64,000 bases of DNA from Zavarzinia aquatilis (lineage in GTDB: Bacteria > Pseudomonadota > Alphaproteobacteria > Zavarziniales > Zavarziniaceae): NCBI RefSeq assembly GCF_003173035.1, contig NZ_QGLE01000012.1:85974-149973 (forward strand). Reading direction: 5' to 3'. Below the pieces are notes generated by a model. That model had not been told where the DNA came from, made no database searches, and was given only the letters and a program-made list of their open reading frames with translations. Each line of letters begins with the position of its first letter. Positions within the stretch are counted from its first letter, which is position 1. Below are positions 8,677 to 17,795 of the stretch, one piece after another. Position numbers and translations under genes: made by a program.

Positions 8677-9749
8677 GATTGGACAGCTGCCTGTTCTTCT
8701 GTTGTCTCTTCCGCCCCGGCGGGCGCCGGGCCGATACGCTTCAGATCGTCGAGCACGCGGTCGACGAAACCGCCGATGGCGAGATCGGCGGCGATGCCGA
8801 TGGCGGCGGCGAAGCCGACCGCGTTGGTGCCGCCGTGGCTCTTCACCACGAGGCCGTTGAGGCCGAGCAGGGCACCGCCGTTATAGCGATTGGGATCGAG
8901 CCGCTCGCGCAGGGCCTGCAGGGCCGGGCGGGCCAGCAGATAGCCGATCTTCGACCAGATCGAGCGCCGGAAGGTGGCGGCGAGATAGGCCGAGATCAGC
9001 CGCGCCGTGCCTTCCTGCGTCTTCAGCGCGATATTGCCGGCGAAACCGTCGGCGACGATCACGTCGGCCGTGCCCTGGGCAATGCCATTGCCTTCGACGA
9101 AACCGCAGAATTCGAACGGCAGATCGGTCGCGTCGCGCAGAACCTGGGCCGCGCCGCGTACCGCCTCGTTGCCCTTCAGATCCTCGGTGCCGATGTTCAG
9201 CAGCCCGACCTTGGGCCGGGGCAGGCCGAGCGAGGCGCGGGCGAAGGCGGCGCCCATGAAGGCGAATTCGACGAGATTGCGCTCGTCGCAGCCGACATTG
9301 GCGCCAAGGTCGAGCATGATCGACTCGCCCCGGATGGTCGGCACGAAGGACGCGATGGCCGGCCGGCTGATCGCCGGGGCCTTGCGCAGCAGCAGCATGG
9401 CGATCGCCATCAGCGCGCCGGTATTGCCGGCGCTGACCGCGGCCTGCGCCTTGCCGTCGCGCACGGCTTCGCAGGCCATCCACATGGATGTGCCCTTGCC
9501 ACGACGCATGGCGACGCTCGGCTTCTCGTCGGACGAGATCGCCGTCGCCGTATGGATGATGTCGCTGCAATCGGCCAGCAGCGGCTGCCCCTTCACCAGG
9601 GGCGCCACCACGGCCTCGTCGCCGAAAAAGACGAAGCGGACCTGGGGAAAACGCTCACGCGCGATGGCGGCGCCCCCGACGATCACCGAGGGGCCATTGT
9701 CGCCCCCCATGGCGTCGACGGCGATCACCATCGGGGACATGGTCGCCAT
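8673..9749 (-). CDS. plsX: Phosphate acyltransferase PlsX
   Basis: A 358-residue PlsX that makes acyl-phosphate from acyl-ACP for the PlsX-PlsY route to phosphatidic acid. The family start '[12 protein letters not shown]' and the later [18 protein letters not shown] and [11 protein letters not shown] segments are diagnostic. The frame is open 28 codons further upstream, but that would run to within the last codons of rpmF. The ATG at 9749, with GGGGCGACCGGGGC before it, fits better; 9740 is an alternative. It is a peripheral membrane enzyme, cotranscribed with rpmF 19 bp upstream and fabH downstream. Confidence 0.95.
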   Translation of the reverse strand: MATMSPMVIAVDAMGGDNGPSVIVGGAAIARERFPQVRFVFFGDEAVVAPLVKGQPLLADCSDIIHTATAISSDEKPSVAMRRGKGTSMWMACEAVRDGKAQAAVSAGNTGALMAIAMLLLRKAPAISRPAIASFVPTIRGESIMLDLGANVGCDERNLVEFAFMGAAFARASLGLPRPKVGLLNIGTEDLKGNEAVRGAAQVLRDATDLPFEFCGFVEGNGIAQGTADVIVADGFAGNIALKTQEGTARLISAYLAATFRRSIWSKIGYLLARPALQALRERLDPNRYNGGALLGLNGLVVKSHGGTNAVGFAAAIGIAADLAIGGFVDRVLDDLKRIGPAPAGAEETTEEQAAVQS

Positions 9750-9768
9750 GCCCCGGTCGCCCCGTTCG

Positions 9769-9954
9769 TCAGGCCGCCGTGGTCGAGGCGACGACTTCGC
9801 GGCCGTCGTAATAGCCGCAAGCGCCGCAAACATGGTGCGGCAGCTTCAGCTCGCCGCAGTTCGGGCACTCGTTCGACGCGACCGGGGTCAGCGCATGATG
9901 GCTGCGGCGCATGTCGCGGCGCGAGCTGGAAGTACGTTTCTTGGGAACAGCCAT
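9769..9954 (-). CDS. rpmF: 50S ribosomal protein L32
   Basis: A 61-residue L32 with the invariant start [19 protein letters not shown] and a zinc ribbon formed by Cys30, Cys33, Cys43 and Cys46 (CPNC...CGAC). This is the zinc-binding C+ form rather than the C- form used under zinc limitation. It lies between DUF177 and plsX, the arrangement long known in Proteobacteria that couples ribosome and lipid synthesis. Confidence 0.98.
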   Translation of the reverse strand: MAVPKKRTSSSRRDMRRSHHALTPVASNECPNCGELKLPHHVCGACGYYDGREVVASTTAA

Positions 9955-10028
9955 TTTATCAACTCGTTCTGGTTACGGGGACCAGCCCCGCCCGGGAAGC
10001 GGAGAACATACACGGAAAGTTCTCGAAC

Positions 10029-10607
10029 TCAAGTGTCTCGGCCACCCTTCAGCACGGCAAAGGGGCGATGGGTGCCCTGCGCCTTTTCGGACACGGGCCT
10101 TTCCGCCTCTTCCTCCGGCTCGGCGCGGTACTGGGCGGGAATTTCCGCCCCGGGCGCGCGCGGGTAGGGATCGAGCGAAAGCGCCAGCTCCTCGGCCACC
10201 AGCTCGCCGAGGTCGACGACGCCGTCGATCAGCGGCTCCGGCGGGTCTTCGGCGTCGGGATCGAACAGGTCGTCGACCGAGAAACCGGCCTCCGGGTCCT
10301 CGGCCCCCGGCTCGTAGACCCGTTCGAATTCCACCTCGACATGGGCGGGCACCGGCTCGAGCGAGACGACGCAGGCCTGGGTCACGTCGGCGACCAGCCG
10401 GCCGGTGAGGGCAAGGCCGTCGCGCCGGTGGGGTCGCAATTCGATCTCGGCGGCCAGCGACTCGACCGAGATGATGTCGAAACGCTCGGCCAGGGCGGCA
10501 CGCTCCGCCGGCGTCGCCACCAGTTTCTCGATCCGGCCGCGGGCGTGCACGCTTTCGGCCCGCAGCGGGCGGGAGAATTCGTAGACGGGGGAATCGGCAG
10601 TCATCAC
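10029..10607 (-). CDS. DUF177 (YceD-like) protein
   Basis: A 192-residue acidic DUF177 protein. The family core 'VTQACVVSLEPVPAHVEVEFERVY' is clear. It includes the single Cys where many homologues have a C(x)nC pair, followed by an acidic stretch (PDAEDPPEPLIDGVVDLGELVAEELALSLDPYPRAPGAE). DUF177/YceD proteins are linked to 23S rRNA processing and large-subunit accumulation, and sit upstream of rpmF across bacteria, as here. The start codon overlaps the stop of the cytochrome chaperone gene (ATGA). Confidence 0.9.
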   Translation of the reverse strand: MMTADSPVYEFSRPLRAESVHARGRIEKLVATPAERAALAERFDIISVESLAAEIELRPHRRDGLALTGRLVADVTQACVVSLEPVPAHVEVEFERVYEPGAEDPEAGFSVDDLFDPDAEDPPEPLIDGVVDLGELVAEELALSLDPYPRAPGAEIPAQYRAEPEEEAERPVSEKAQGTHRPFAVLKGGRDT

Positions 10608-11149
10608 GCGGTCTCCTGCAACGCCGGAGCGGCCGGCAGCGTGCCGGCCAGGAAAGTCTCGACCGGGGTCGCGGCATAGAGCGCCGCGACCTGCCGGACA
10701 TGCGCGGCGAGCTGCCGCACCAGCCCCGGCTCGACCTCGGCACCGCGATAGAGGTTGCGAATCAGCGCCTCCCCCAGCGGTCCGTCGTCGGCGGCGGCCA
10801 GCGCCCCATCATAGGCCGAAAGCCGGCCATAGAAAGCCTGCGCCATCTTCTTGACCCGGTGCGGCACGCCCTGATCGCCGACACCCAGTTCGCGTAAGGT
10901 ACGGTCCATGTCCATGAACATGGAATCGAACACGTTCTGCGACAGGCGGGCCAGGCGCTTGTCCGACAAGCCCTTGAAACGGTTCAGCAACAGGATCACC
11001 TGCAGGGTCACCATGTCGAAGCGGCCGTCGATCGTGTCGGCCACGGCGAAATGGCGGTAGAATACCGGCTGGCGCGCGCGCTCGACCGCCGACGCATAGA
11101 GCGTCGCCGCGATCCGCCGGTCGCCCCGGTTGAACAAGCGCGACAACAT
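10604..11149 (-). CDS. Ubiquinol-cytochrome c chaperone (CBP3-like) family protein
   Basis: A 181-residue protein of the ubiquinol-cytochrome C chaperone family. Its core 'FYRHFAVADTIDGRFDMVTLQVILLL' and 'SQNVFDSMFMDMDRTLRELGVGD' segments are typical. Mitochondrial relatives (Cbp3/UQCC1) assist cytochrome b assembly into the bc1 complex, and a matching role here is inference. A longer frame starts at 11284, but the ATG at 11149 has a proper GAAGG site and gives the conserved N-terminus. It heads the chaperone-DUF177-rpmF-plsX-fabH run and is divergent from bamE. Confidence 0.88.
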   Translation of the reverse strand: MLSRLFNRGDRRIAATLYASAVERARQPVFYRHFAVADTIDGRFDMVTLQVILLLNRFKGLSDKRLARLSQNVFDSMFMDMDRTLRELGVGDQGVPHRVKKMAQAFYGRLSAYDGALAAADDGPLGEALIRNLYRGAEVEPGLVRQLAAHVRQVAALYAATPVETFLAGTLPAAPALQETA

Positions 11150-11282
11150 CCGTCCTTCACCTTCCTGCCGCTTCGTCCCGTCGAATTGACAGGTCTCGCC
11201 CTCGATGACAAGGTGCCACGTCTCTATTTCACGTCGGGCGCGCCGTCGCGTGCGGCGCCCCTGTAATGGACAAGTGTCATCC

Positions 11283-11786
11283 ATGGCCGCTCATCGCTTC
11301 AACCTGCCGGGCTTCGCGGCCGCCGCCGCCATCGTGGCCGGTCTTTCCCTCGGCGCCTGCGCGCCGCAGGTCGACGAGCGCGGCTGGCGCCCGGACGATG
11401 TCGCGGTTTCCGCGATCCGGCCCGGCGTCGACAACAAGGAATCGGTGATCCGCCTGCTGGGCACGCCGTCCACCGTCTCGAATTTCGACGATCAGTCCTG
11501 GTACTACATCTCGGCGACGACCGAGCGCGTCGCCTTCAAGCGCGACGAGCTGACGCAACAGGCGGTGCTGATCGTCAGTTTCGATCAGGCCGGCAATGTC
11601 ACCGAAGTCTCCCGCCTCGATACCGAGGATGGCAAGCAGGTGGCCATGAACCCGGACAAGACGCCGACCCTCGGCAACGAGCTGACGATCTGGCAGCAGC
11701 TGTTCGGCAATCTCGGCCGCTTCAACGCGCCTTCAGGCGGCAGCAGCGGCGCCCCCCTGCCCGGCGGCACCATCGGCCGGCCGTAA
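11283..11786 (+). CDS. bamE: Outer membrane assembly lipoprotein BamE (SmpA/OmlA)
   Basis: A 167-residue lipoprotein. A hydrophobic signal ends in a lipobox-like LSLGAC, with Cys about residue 24 as the lipidated residue. The BamE fold follows: 'RPGVDNKESVIRLLGTPS', then 'WYYIS', the family signatures. The tail is Gly/Ser/Pro-rich. It is the small accessory subunit of the BAM complex, which inserts beta-barrels such as the autotransporter in this window. I chose the ATG at 11283 because it begins directly before the signal peptide. It is divergent from the chaperone gene by 133 bp and ends at a strong terminator. Confidence 0.93.
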   Translation: MAAHRFNLPGFAAAAAIVAGLSLGACAPQVDERGWRPDDVAVSAIRPGVDNKESVIRLLGTPSTVSNFDDQSWYYISATTERVAFKRDELTQQAVLIVSFDQAGNVTEVSRLDTEDGKQVAMNPDKTPTLGNELTIWQQLFGNLGRFNAPSGGSSGAPLPGGTIGRP

Positions 11787-11806
11787 CCGGCCGAAGCGGC
11801 AAAACG

Positions 11807-11846
11807 AAAAAGGCCCCGCCGGCAGCAACCGGCGGGGCCTTTTCCT
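11807..11846. terminator. Bidirectional intrinsic terminator between bamE and hppA
   Basis: An 11-bp GC stem (GGCCCCGCCGG/CCGGCGGGGCC) with loop CAGCAA is flanked by AAAAA on the left and TTTT on the right. Both convergent genes therefore run into a hairpin with a T-run. Confidence 0.92.
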
Positions 11847-11859
11847 TTGGCCCGTCTTT

Positions 11860-13953
11860 TCAGGACAGGTGCGAGAGAATCGCCAGCAGCAGCAGCGCGA
11901 CGATATTGGTGATCTTGATCATCGGGTTGACCGCGGGGCCCGCGGTATCCTTGTAGGGATCGCCGACGGTATCGCCGGTCACCGCGGCCTTGTGGGCGTC
12001 ACTGCCCTTGCCGCCGTGATGGCCTTCCTCGATGTATTTCTTGGCATTGTCCCAGGCGCCGCCGCCCGCCGTCATCGACAGCGCGACGAAGATGCCGGTG
12101 ACGATCACGCCCATCAGCATGGCGCCCACCGCCGAGAAGGCGGCCGACTGGTCGGCGACCGCCGCCACGACGAAATAGAGCACCACGGGCGCGAGCACGG
12201 GCAGCAGCGACGGGATGATCATTTCCCCGATCGCCGCCTTGGTCAGCAGGTCGACGGCGCGGCCGTAATCCGGCTTGGCCTTGCCCTGCATGATGCCCTT
12301 GATTTCCTTGAACTGGCGCCGCACCTCGACGACGACCGAGCCCGCCGCGCGGCCGACCGCGGTCATGCCCATGGCCCCGAACAGATAGGGCAGCAGGCCG
12401 CCGATCAGCAGGCCGACCACGACATAGGGGTTGGACAGGTCGAAGGTCACCTTCAGGTCGCCGAAGAAGGCCTTCAGATCCTCGGTGTAGGCGGCGAAGA
12501 GCACCAGCGCGGCAAGGCCGGCCGAGCCGATGGCATAGCCCTTGGTCACCGCCTTGGTCGTGTTGCCGACGGCATCGAGCGCGTCCGTCGTCTTGCGCAC
12601 GTCGGGCGGCAGATTGGCCATCTCGGCGATGCCGCCCGCGTTGTCCGTGACCGGGCCATAGGCGTCGAGGGCGACGATCATGCCGGCGAGCGCCAGCATG
12701 GTGGTCACCGCGATGGCGATGCCGAACAGGCCGGCGAGCTGATAGGTGGCGACGATGCCGACACAGATGATGAGCGCCGGCACCGCCGTCGCCTCCATCG
12801 AGACGGCGAGGCCCTGGATCACATTGGTGCCATGGCCCGTGGTCGAGGCCTGCGCGACCGAACGCACCGGCCGGAACGCGGTCGAGGTGTAATATTCCGT
12901 GACCCAGACCAGAAGCCCGGTGACGGCGAGTCCGATCAGCCCGCAATAGAACAGGTGACGGCCGTCGAACGTATGGCCCCCGCCGGTCAGCGGCGCCGAC
13001 ATGTCGCCGAGCACGGCCTGGGTGATCGGCCAGAGCGCCGCCGCCGAGAGGACGCCGGTGACGATCAGGCCCTTGTAGAGCGCGCCCATGATGTTCTGCG
13101 ACGCGCCGAGGCGGACGAAGAAGGTGCCGATGATCGAGGTGATGATGCAGACGCCGCCGATCGCCAGCGGGTAGAGCATCATCGTCCGCGCGAGATCGCC
13201 CGCGAAGAAGATCGAGGCCAGCACCATGGTCGCGACCAGGGTGACGGCATAGGTCTCGAACAGATCGGCGGCCATGCCGGCGCAGTCGCCGACATTGTCG
13301 CCCACGTTATCGGCGATCACCGCCGGATTGCGCGGATCGTCCTCGGGAATGCCCGCCTCGACCTTGCCAACGAGGTCGGCGCCGACGTCGGCCCCCTTGG
13401 TGAAGATGCCGCCGCCGAGCCGCGCGAAGATCGAGATCAGCGAGGCGCCAAAGCTGAGCGCCACCAGCGGGTCGATCAGCTCGCGCCCGGTCGCGCCCAT
13501 CTGCAGCAGCACGAGGTAATAGACGGTGACCGCCAGCAGCGCGAGGCCGACCACCAGCATCCCGGTGACCGCGCCCGCCTTGAAGGCGATGCCGAGGGCA
13601 TTGGTCAGCCCGTCGCGCGCGCCCGCCGCGGTGCGGACATTGGCCCGGACCGAGACATTCATGCCGACATAACCGGCCGCGCCCGAGAGCACCGCGCCGA
13701 TCACGAAGCCGACGGCGACGAAGGGCCCCAGCAGACCCCAGAGGCCGGCGACGACGACGATGCCGACGATGCCGATGGTGCGATACTGGCGGTTCAGATA
13801 GGCGCGCGCGCCTTCCTGAATCGCGGTGGCGATTTCCTGCATCCTGACGGTGCCGGCATCGCGTGACAGGACGGATTTCGCCGCCCATACGCCATAGAGA
13901 AGCGCAAGCACGCCGCAACCGATGACGCTGTATAGGCCGATGGTTGTGTCCAT
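11860..13953 (-). CDS. hppA: Membrane-bound proton-translocating pyrophosphatase, K+-independent type
   Basis: A 697-residue integral membrane enzyme (about 16 segments) that couples PPi hydrolysis to H+ export. The substrate motifs are intact: '[20 protein letters not shown]' (about 181-199) and 'DNVGDNVGD' (215-223). Lys467 and Thr470 in [10 protein letters not shown] are the residues that mark K+-independent enzymes (K+-dependent ones have Ala there). The ATG at 13953, with GGGGAG before it, gives the family N-terminus; the frame open further upstream is not used. It is the last gene of the minus run and shares a terminator with bamE. Confidence 0.96.
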   Translation of the reverse strand: MDTTIGLYSVIGCGVLALLYGVWAAKSVLSRDAGTVRMQEIATAIQEGARAYLNRQYRTIGIVGIVVVAGLWGLLGPFVAVGFVIGAVLSGAAGYVGMNVSVRANVRTAAGARDGLTNALGIAFKAGAVTGMLVVGLALLAVTVYYLVLLQMGATGRELIDPLVALSFGASLISIFARLGGGIFTKGADVGADLVGKVEAGIPEDDPRNPAVIADNVGDNVGDCAGMAADLFETYAVTLVATMVLASIFFAGDLARTMMLYPLAIGGVCIITSIIGTFFVRLGASQNIMGALYKGLIVTGVLSAAALWPITQAVLGDMSAPLTGGGHTFDGRHLFYCGLIGLAVTGLLVWVTEYYTSTAFRPVRSVAQASTTGHGTNVIQGLAVSMEATAVPALIICVGIVATYQLAGLFGIAIAVTTMLALAGMIVALDAYGPVTDNAGGIAEMANLPPDVRKTTDALDAVGNTTKAVTKGYAIGSAGLAALVLFAAYTEDLKAFFGDLKVTFDLSNPYVVVGLLIGGLLPYLFGAMGMTAVGRAAGSVVVEVRRQFKEIKGIMQGKAKPDYGRAVDLLTKAAIGEMIIPSLLPVLAPVVLYFVVAAVADQSAAFSAVGAMLMGVIVTGIFVALSMTAGGGAWDNAKKYIEEGHHGGKGSDAHKAAVTGDTVGDPYKDTAGPAVNPMIKITNIVALLLLAILSHLS

Positions 13954-14069
13954 GATCTCCCCGCTCGTTTCCTCGGGTCGCCTGGGATGGGCGCCCCGCA
14001 CCCTCACGCCCCAGCTCTTACCCGCGTCGACGGTGACAGAGAAGGAGCGAAGCCGCAATCAAGGTTAAT

Positions 14070-15320
14070 CTAGTCGGCGTGGCCACAACCTCCGCCGCAG
14101 CAGCAGGCATGGGGCGGCACCGCCGGCACCGGCGTCGGCGCCTTCGTGCCGCGTGCCGCCAGCGGCAGCGCGCAGAGCGCGATCAGCGCGAGCGGCAGGG
14201 CGGCGATGGGCACGCCGTGCCAGCCGGTCCAGTTCAGCACCACGCCCGACATGAAGGAGGCCATCGAGACGACGCCGAAGACCAGAAGGTCGTTGGCCGC
14301 CTGGGTCTTGGCCCGTTCCGCCGGCGTGTAGCAGGTGGTGACGAGGCTGGTGGCGCCGACGAAGGCGAAATTCCAGCCAAGGCCGATCAGCACCAGCGCC
14401 ACCCAGAACTGCTCGAGGCTGACGCCCGACAGGGCGACGGCCGAACAGCCGAGGATGAGGGCGAGCCCCGCCCCGATCACCCGGGTCACGCCGAGGCGCT
14501 CGATCAGCCGGCCGGTGAAGAAGGAAGGCAGGAACATCGCCAGCGAATGCCACTGGATGACGAAGGCCGCGTCCTCCACCGTCAGGGAACAGGCGACCAT
14601 GGCGATGGGCGTCGCGGTCATCACGAGGCTCATCGAGGCATAGGCGGCGATGCCGGTGGCGAGGGCCGCGATCATGCGCGGCTGGCGCAGGATCTCGATC
14701 AGGGGGCGGCCGCTGGCATGACGCTCCTCGGGCGCGAGGTCGGGCAGGCGAAGCCCCGAGAGCAGCACCATCGAGGCAAGGCCAAGCAGGATGACGACGA
14801 CATAGGCGCCAACGAACGGCAACCCCAGCACCATGTCCTTGGTGAATTTCACCAGTTCGGGTCCGGCCAGCGCGGCGGCGACGCCGCCCGCCATGACGAG
14901 GCTGATCGCCCGCGCCCGGTGTTCCGTCCCCGTCGCCTCGGCGGCGGCGAAGCGATAGAACTGGGCGTTGGCGTAATACCAGCCGGTGACCAGCGCCGCC
15001 GCGACGAAGAGCCAGAAACTGCCCCACAGGATGCCGAGTCCATAACCGATCCCCCCCGCGACCCCGGCAAGGGCGCCGAGGACGAAAGCCGGCCGCCGCC
15101 CCAGATGCTTGTGCACGAGAGAGGCGGGCAGGGTCGAGAGGGCGGCCCCGACCATCACCGCCGTCACCGGCAGGGTGGCCAGCGACTTGTCGTCGGCCAG
15201 CATGTGGCCGACCAGCCCGTTCAGGGTGAAGAGGATGGTCGTGCCCGTGCCATAGAACGCCTGGCCAAGACCGAGAAGGACGACGTTGCGCCGCTCGAGC
15301 GGCTGGAAACCCGTGGCCAT
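14070..15320 (-). CDS. MFS transporter with Cys/His-rich C-terminal tail
   Basis: A 416-residue major facilitator with about 12 hydrophobic segments and the MFS loop 'HKHLGRRPAF' between segments 2 and 3. The substrate cannot be read from the sequence. The odd part is the C-terminus: a Pro/Ala linker leads to a tail (about residues 404-416) with three consecutive Cys, a Gly triplet, a fourth Cys and two His. This resembles a small metal-binding patch on the cytosolic face. It follows the fliL-like gene by 4 bp, so it is likely in the same transcript. Confidence 0.85.
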   Translation of the reverse strand: MATGFQPLERRNVVLLGLGQAFYGTGTTILFTLNGLVGHMLADDKSLATLPVTAVMVGAALSTLPASLVHKHLGRRPAFVLGALAGVAGGIGYGLGILWGSFWLFVAAALVTGWYYANAQFYRFAAAEATGTEHRARAISLVMAGGVAAALAGPELVKFTKDMVLGLPFVGAYVVVILLGLASMVLLSGLRLPDLAPEERHASGRPLIEILRQPRMIAALATGIAAYASMSLVMTATPIAMVACSLTVEDAAFVIQWHSLAMFLPSFFTGRLIERLGVTRVIGAGLALILGCSAVALSGVSLEQFWVALVLIGLGWNFAFVGATSLVTTCYTPAERAKTQAANDLLVFGVVSMASFMSGVVLNWTGWHGVPIAALPLALIALCALPLAARGTKAPTPVPAVPPHACCCGGGCGHAD

Positions 15321-15324
15321 CCCC

Positions 15325-15789
15325 CTACCCCTTCACCGGCAGAACACTGGTCACGAGCACGTCGCGCACCTCGATTTCGCCGGACGCGCGGCGCAGGGCG
15401 TCGAGCACCCGTGCCTTCACCACCGCCTGGTCGAAATCGGCGGGGCCGTCGCGGGTCTCGATCGGCTGGCGCGAGAAATCGTTCATCAGGGCTGACCGCA
15501 TGTGAGCGTTGCGGTCCCGCAGCAGCAGGGCCGTCGCCTCGTCCTTCACCTCGACCTTGAACGAGAAGGCGATGTAGTTGCGGAAGGTCCCGCTGCGATA
15601 GGCCGGCAAGAGCACGTTCTTCAACTCGTAATAGGCGACATCCGGCACTTCGGGCAGCGTGGCCGGCGGCGGCGGCGCCGCCTCGGCCCCGTCGCTGCCA
15701 GGCCCGAGGATACCGCTGAAATAGAGGCCACCGCCCGCGAGGCCCGCGAGGACCAGCAGGGCAAGGACCGCGATCATCCAGCGTTTCAT
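15325..15789 (-). CDS. FliL-like flagellar basal-body-associated protein
   Basis: A 154-residue protein with one N-terminal membrane segment (about residues 4-25), a Pro-rich linker, and a C-terminal domain ending 'EIEVRDVLVTSVLPVKG'. This is the FliL/stomatin-like pattern ('YYELKNVLLPAYRSGTFRNYIAFSFKVEV'). FliL proteins surround the flagellar motor stators. No other flagellar gene is in this window. The ATG overlaps the thiL stop (ATGA), which fixes the start and implies translational coupling. Assignment as a true motor protein is uncertain. Confidence 0.7.
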   Translation of the reverse strand: MKRWMIAVLALLVLAGLAGGGLYFSGILGPGSDGAEAAPPPPATLPEVPDVAYYELKNVLLPAYRSGTFRNYIAFSFKVEVKDEATALLLRDRNAHMRSALMNDFSRQPIETRDGPADFDQAVVKARVLDALRRASGEIEVRDVLVTSVLPVKG

Positions 15790-16760
15790 CGAGACCCGTC
15801 TCCCCGGCCGACAGGATGGCGCCACCCCGTGCGATCCAGTTTCAGCGGCGATCCTGCGCGGTCCAGAACCCGGACGCCTTGACCCTGCTCAAAGCGCCCG
15901 ATCACCGAAACGGGGCAGACGGCCTCCAGCGCCGCCAGATCGGCCTCCGGCGGCAGGGCGAAGACGAGTTCGTAATCGTCGCCGCCGGTCAGCACGGTGG
16001 GCAGCAGCGCGGGGCGGCGCGCCAGCGTCTCGCGCGCGGCGGGCGACAGCGGCACGGCCCCCGCCTCGATGACGGCGCCAAGGCCCGATTGCGCGCAGAT
16101 GTGGCCGAGATCGGCCACCAGCCCGTCGGAAACATCGCAGCCGGCATGGGCAAGCCCGCGCAGCGCGGCGCCGAGGGCCAGCCGGGGCCGCGGATAGCGA
16201 TAGCGATCCTCGAGCTGGTCAATTTGGGCGACTTCGGCGCGGTGCAGGCGATGCGCGACATAAAGCGCGGCATCGCCGATGGTGCCCGACACGCAGACGA
16301 GATCGCCCGGAAGCGCGCCGGCCCGGCGGATCATGCCGCCCGCCGGCACTTCGCCGATGGCCGTCAGCGAAAACACCGCCGGCCCCGACGTCGAAACCGT
16401 GTCGCCACCAACGAGGGCGCCGCCAAAGCGGTCGAGATCGGCGCCGATGCCGGCGGCGAAAGCGGTCAGCCAGGCATCGTCCACGGCAGGCGGCAGCGCC
16501 GCCGCCAGCAGGAAGGCCCGGGGGCTGGCGCCCTTGGCCGCGAGATCGGACAGATTGACCCGCATCAGCTTGGCGCCGATGGCGGCGGGCGGATCGTCGG
16601 GGAAAAAATGCACGCCGCCGACGATGGCATCCTTGGTCAGGACGAGGTCGAAGCCCGGCCGCGGCGCCAGCAGCGCCGCGTCGTCACCGAGTCCGAGGGC
16701 GCCCGGCTCGCCCCGCGTCAGCGGCGCGAAAAGCCGGGCGATGGTCTCGAACTCGTCCAT
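15786..16760 (-). CDS. thiL: Thiamine-monophosphate kinase
   Basis: A 324-residue ThiL that phosphorylates thiamine monophosphate to the active diphosphate. Family features: 'LGDDAALL' near residues 20-27 (Mg/ATP site), 'TKDAIVGGVHF', 'NLSDLAAKGASPRAFLLA', and 'GGDTVSTSGPAVFSLTAIG'. It belongs to the PurM-like ATP-binding fold. It follows nusB by 16 bp in the conserved rib-nusB-thiL run. Confidence 0.96.
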   Translation of the reverse strand: MDEFETIARLFAPLTRGEPGALGLGDDAALLAPRPGFDLVLTKDAIVGGVHFFPDDPPAAIGAKLMRVNLSDLAAKGASPRAFLLAAALPPAVDDAWLTAFAAGIGADLDRFGGALVGGDTVSTSGPAVFSLTAIGEVPAGGMIRRAGALPGDLVCVSGTIGDAALYVAHRLHRAEVAQIDQLEDRYRYPRPRLALGAALRGLAHAGCDVSDGLVADLGHICAQSGLGAVIEAGAVPLSPAARETLARRPALLPTVLTGGDDYELVFALPPEADLAALEAVCPVSVIGRFEQGQGVRVLDRAGSPLKLDRTGWRHPVGRGDGSR

Positions 16761-16776
16761 CCCGGAAGGTCCGGGA

Positions 16777-17274
16777 TCAGGCGAATTCGGCCGGGCGCAG
16801 GCGCCGCGCCAGCGTGTTCAGCACGCCGTTGGCGAAAGCGGGTTCGCTGCCGGCGAAAAAGGCGTGGGCGACGTCGAGATATTCGTTGATCACGACCCGG
16901 GCCGGCACATCGGGCCGGGCCAGGAATTCGTAGATCGCCATGCGCAAAGTCGCGCGCAGGATCGAATCGAGCCGGTCCAGCGGCCAGTCGGCCGTCAGGG
17001 CCGGGGTGATCAGCGTGTCGATCTCGTCCCGGCGCTCGGAAGCGCCGCGCACCAGATCGCCGAAGAATTCCTGATCGGCATCGTGCAGCCGCTCGCCCTC
17101 GTCGAGTTCGACGCCGAGGCGATGGTCCTTGAATTCCTTGACCACGCCGGTCGCGGGACGCCCGGTGACCTCGATCTGATAGAGCGCCTGCACCGCGGCA
17201 AGGCGCGCGGCGCTGCGCGCCTTCAAGCCGGGCTTGGGCGCGCGCTTGGGCGGATTGTCCGAAGGCGTGCTCAT
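16777..17274 (-). CDS. nusB: Transcription antitermination factor NusB
   Basis: A 165-residue all-helical NusB. The basic N-terminus leads into '[16 protein letters not shown]' and the C-terminal '[27 protein letters not shown]', both family hallmarks. With NusE (S10, rpsJ at 63.5 kb) it binds boxA RNA to prevent early termination in rRNA operons. The ATG overlaps the ribH stop (ATGA). The rib-nusB association is widely conserved. Confidence 0.96.
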   Translation of the reverse strand: MSTPSDNPPKRAPKPGLKARSAARLAAVQALYQIEVTGRPATGVVKEFKDHRLGVELDEGERLHDADQEFFGDLVRGASERRDEIDTLITPALTADWPLDRLDSILRATLRMAIYEFLARPDVPARVVINEYLDVAHAFFAGSEPAFANGVLNTLARRLRPAEFA

Positions 17275-17789
17275 GACGCCACCCCAAAGCGGCGGCGCAG
17301 GGCGATGAGGGCAAGGGCGGCCTCGGCCGCGCCGCCGCCCTTGTTCATCTCCTCGGGCAGGGCGCGGGCCCAGGCCTGTTCCTCGTTCTCGACCGTGAGG
17401 ATGCCGTTGCCGATGGCGAGGCCGAGCGAGACGCCGAGGTCCATCAGGCCGCGCGCGCTCTCGCCGCAGACATAGTCGAAATGGCTGGTCTCGCCCCGGA
17501 TCACGCAGCCGAGGGCGACATAGCCGTCGATCCGGCGCACGCGATTGGCGCGGGACTGGCTGCCCTGTTCGGCGATGCGGATCGCGGTCGGGATTTCGAG
17601 GGCGCCGGGAACGGTGATGCGCTCCCAGCTCGCGCCCGCCGCCTCGATCGCGGCGATGGCGCCGCGCAGCTGGGCGTCGGCGATGGCCTGATAGAAGCGC
17701 GCCTCGACGATCAGAAGATGAGGACCGCCGTCATTCCCGCCCGAATAGGGCAGGTTGGGATCGCCGGCATCGCTTGCCTTGGGTCGCAT
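17271..17789 (-). CDS. ribH: 6,7-dimethyl-8-ribityllumazine synthase
   Basis: A 172-residue lumazine synthase that condenses the ribityl-pyrimidine from RibD with dihydroxybutanone phosphate from RibB. The motifs '[11 protein letters not shown]', '[19 protein letters not shown]' (with the catalytic His) and '[17 protein letters not shown]' are present. It forms large shells in the cytosol. It is 6 bp downstream of ribB. Confidence 0.96.
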   Translation of the reverse strand: MRPKASDAGDPNLPYSGGNDGGPHLLIVEARFYQAIADAQLRGAIAAIEAAGASWERITVPGALEIPTAIRIAEQGSQSRANRVRRIDGYVALGCVIRGETSHFDYVCGESARGLMDLGVSLGLAIGNGILTVENEEQAWARALPEEMNKGGGAAEAALALIALRRRFGVAS

Positions 17790-17795
17790 GTCGTC

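Noticed and set aside
9955..10028. Intrinsic terminator between DUF177 and rpmF
   Set aside because: Only a short GGGG/CCCC stem without a T-run is present, so I could not support a call.
11150..11282. Divergent promoters between the cytochrome chaperone and bamE genes
   Set aside because: A TTGACA occurs at 11186, but the matching -10 (CAAGGT) is poor, and the opposite direction has no clear pair. Promoters must exist here but cannot be placed by eye.
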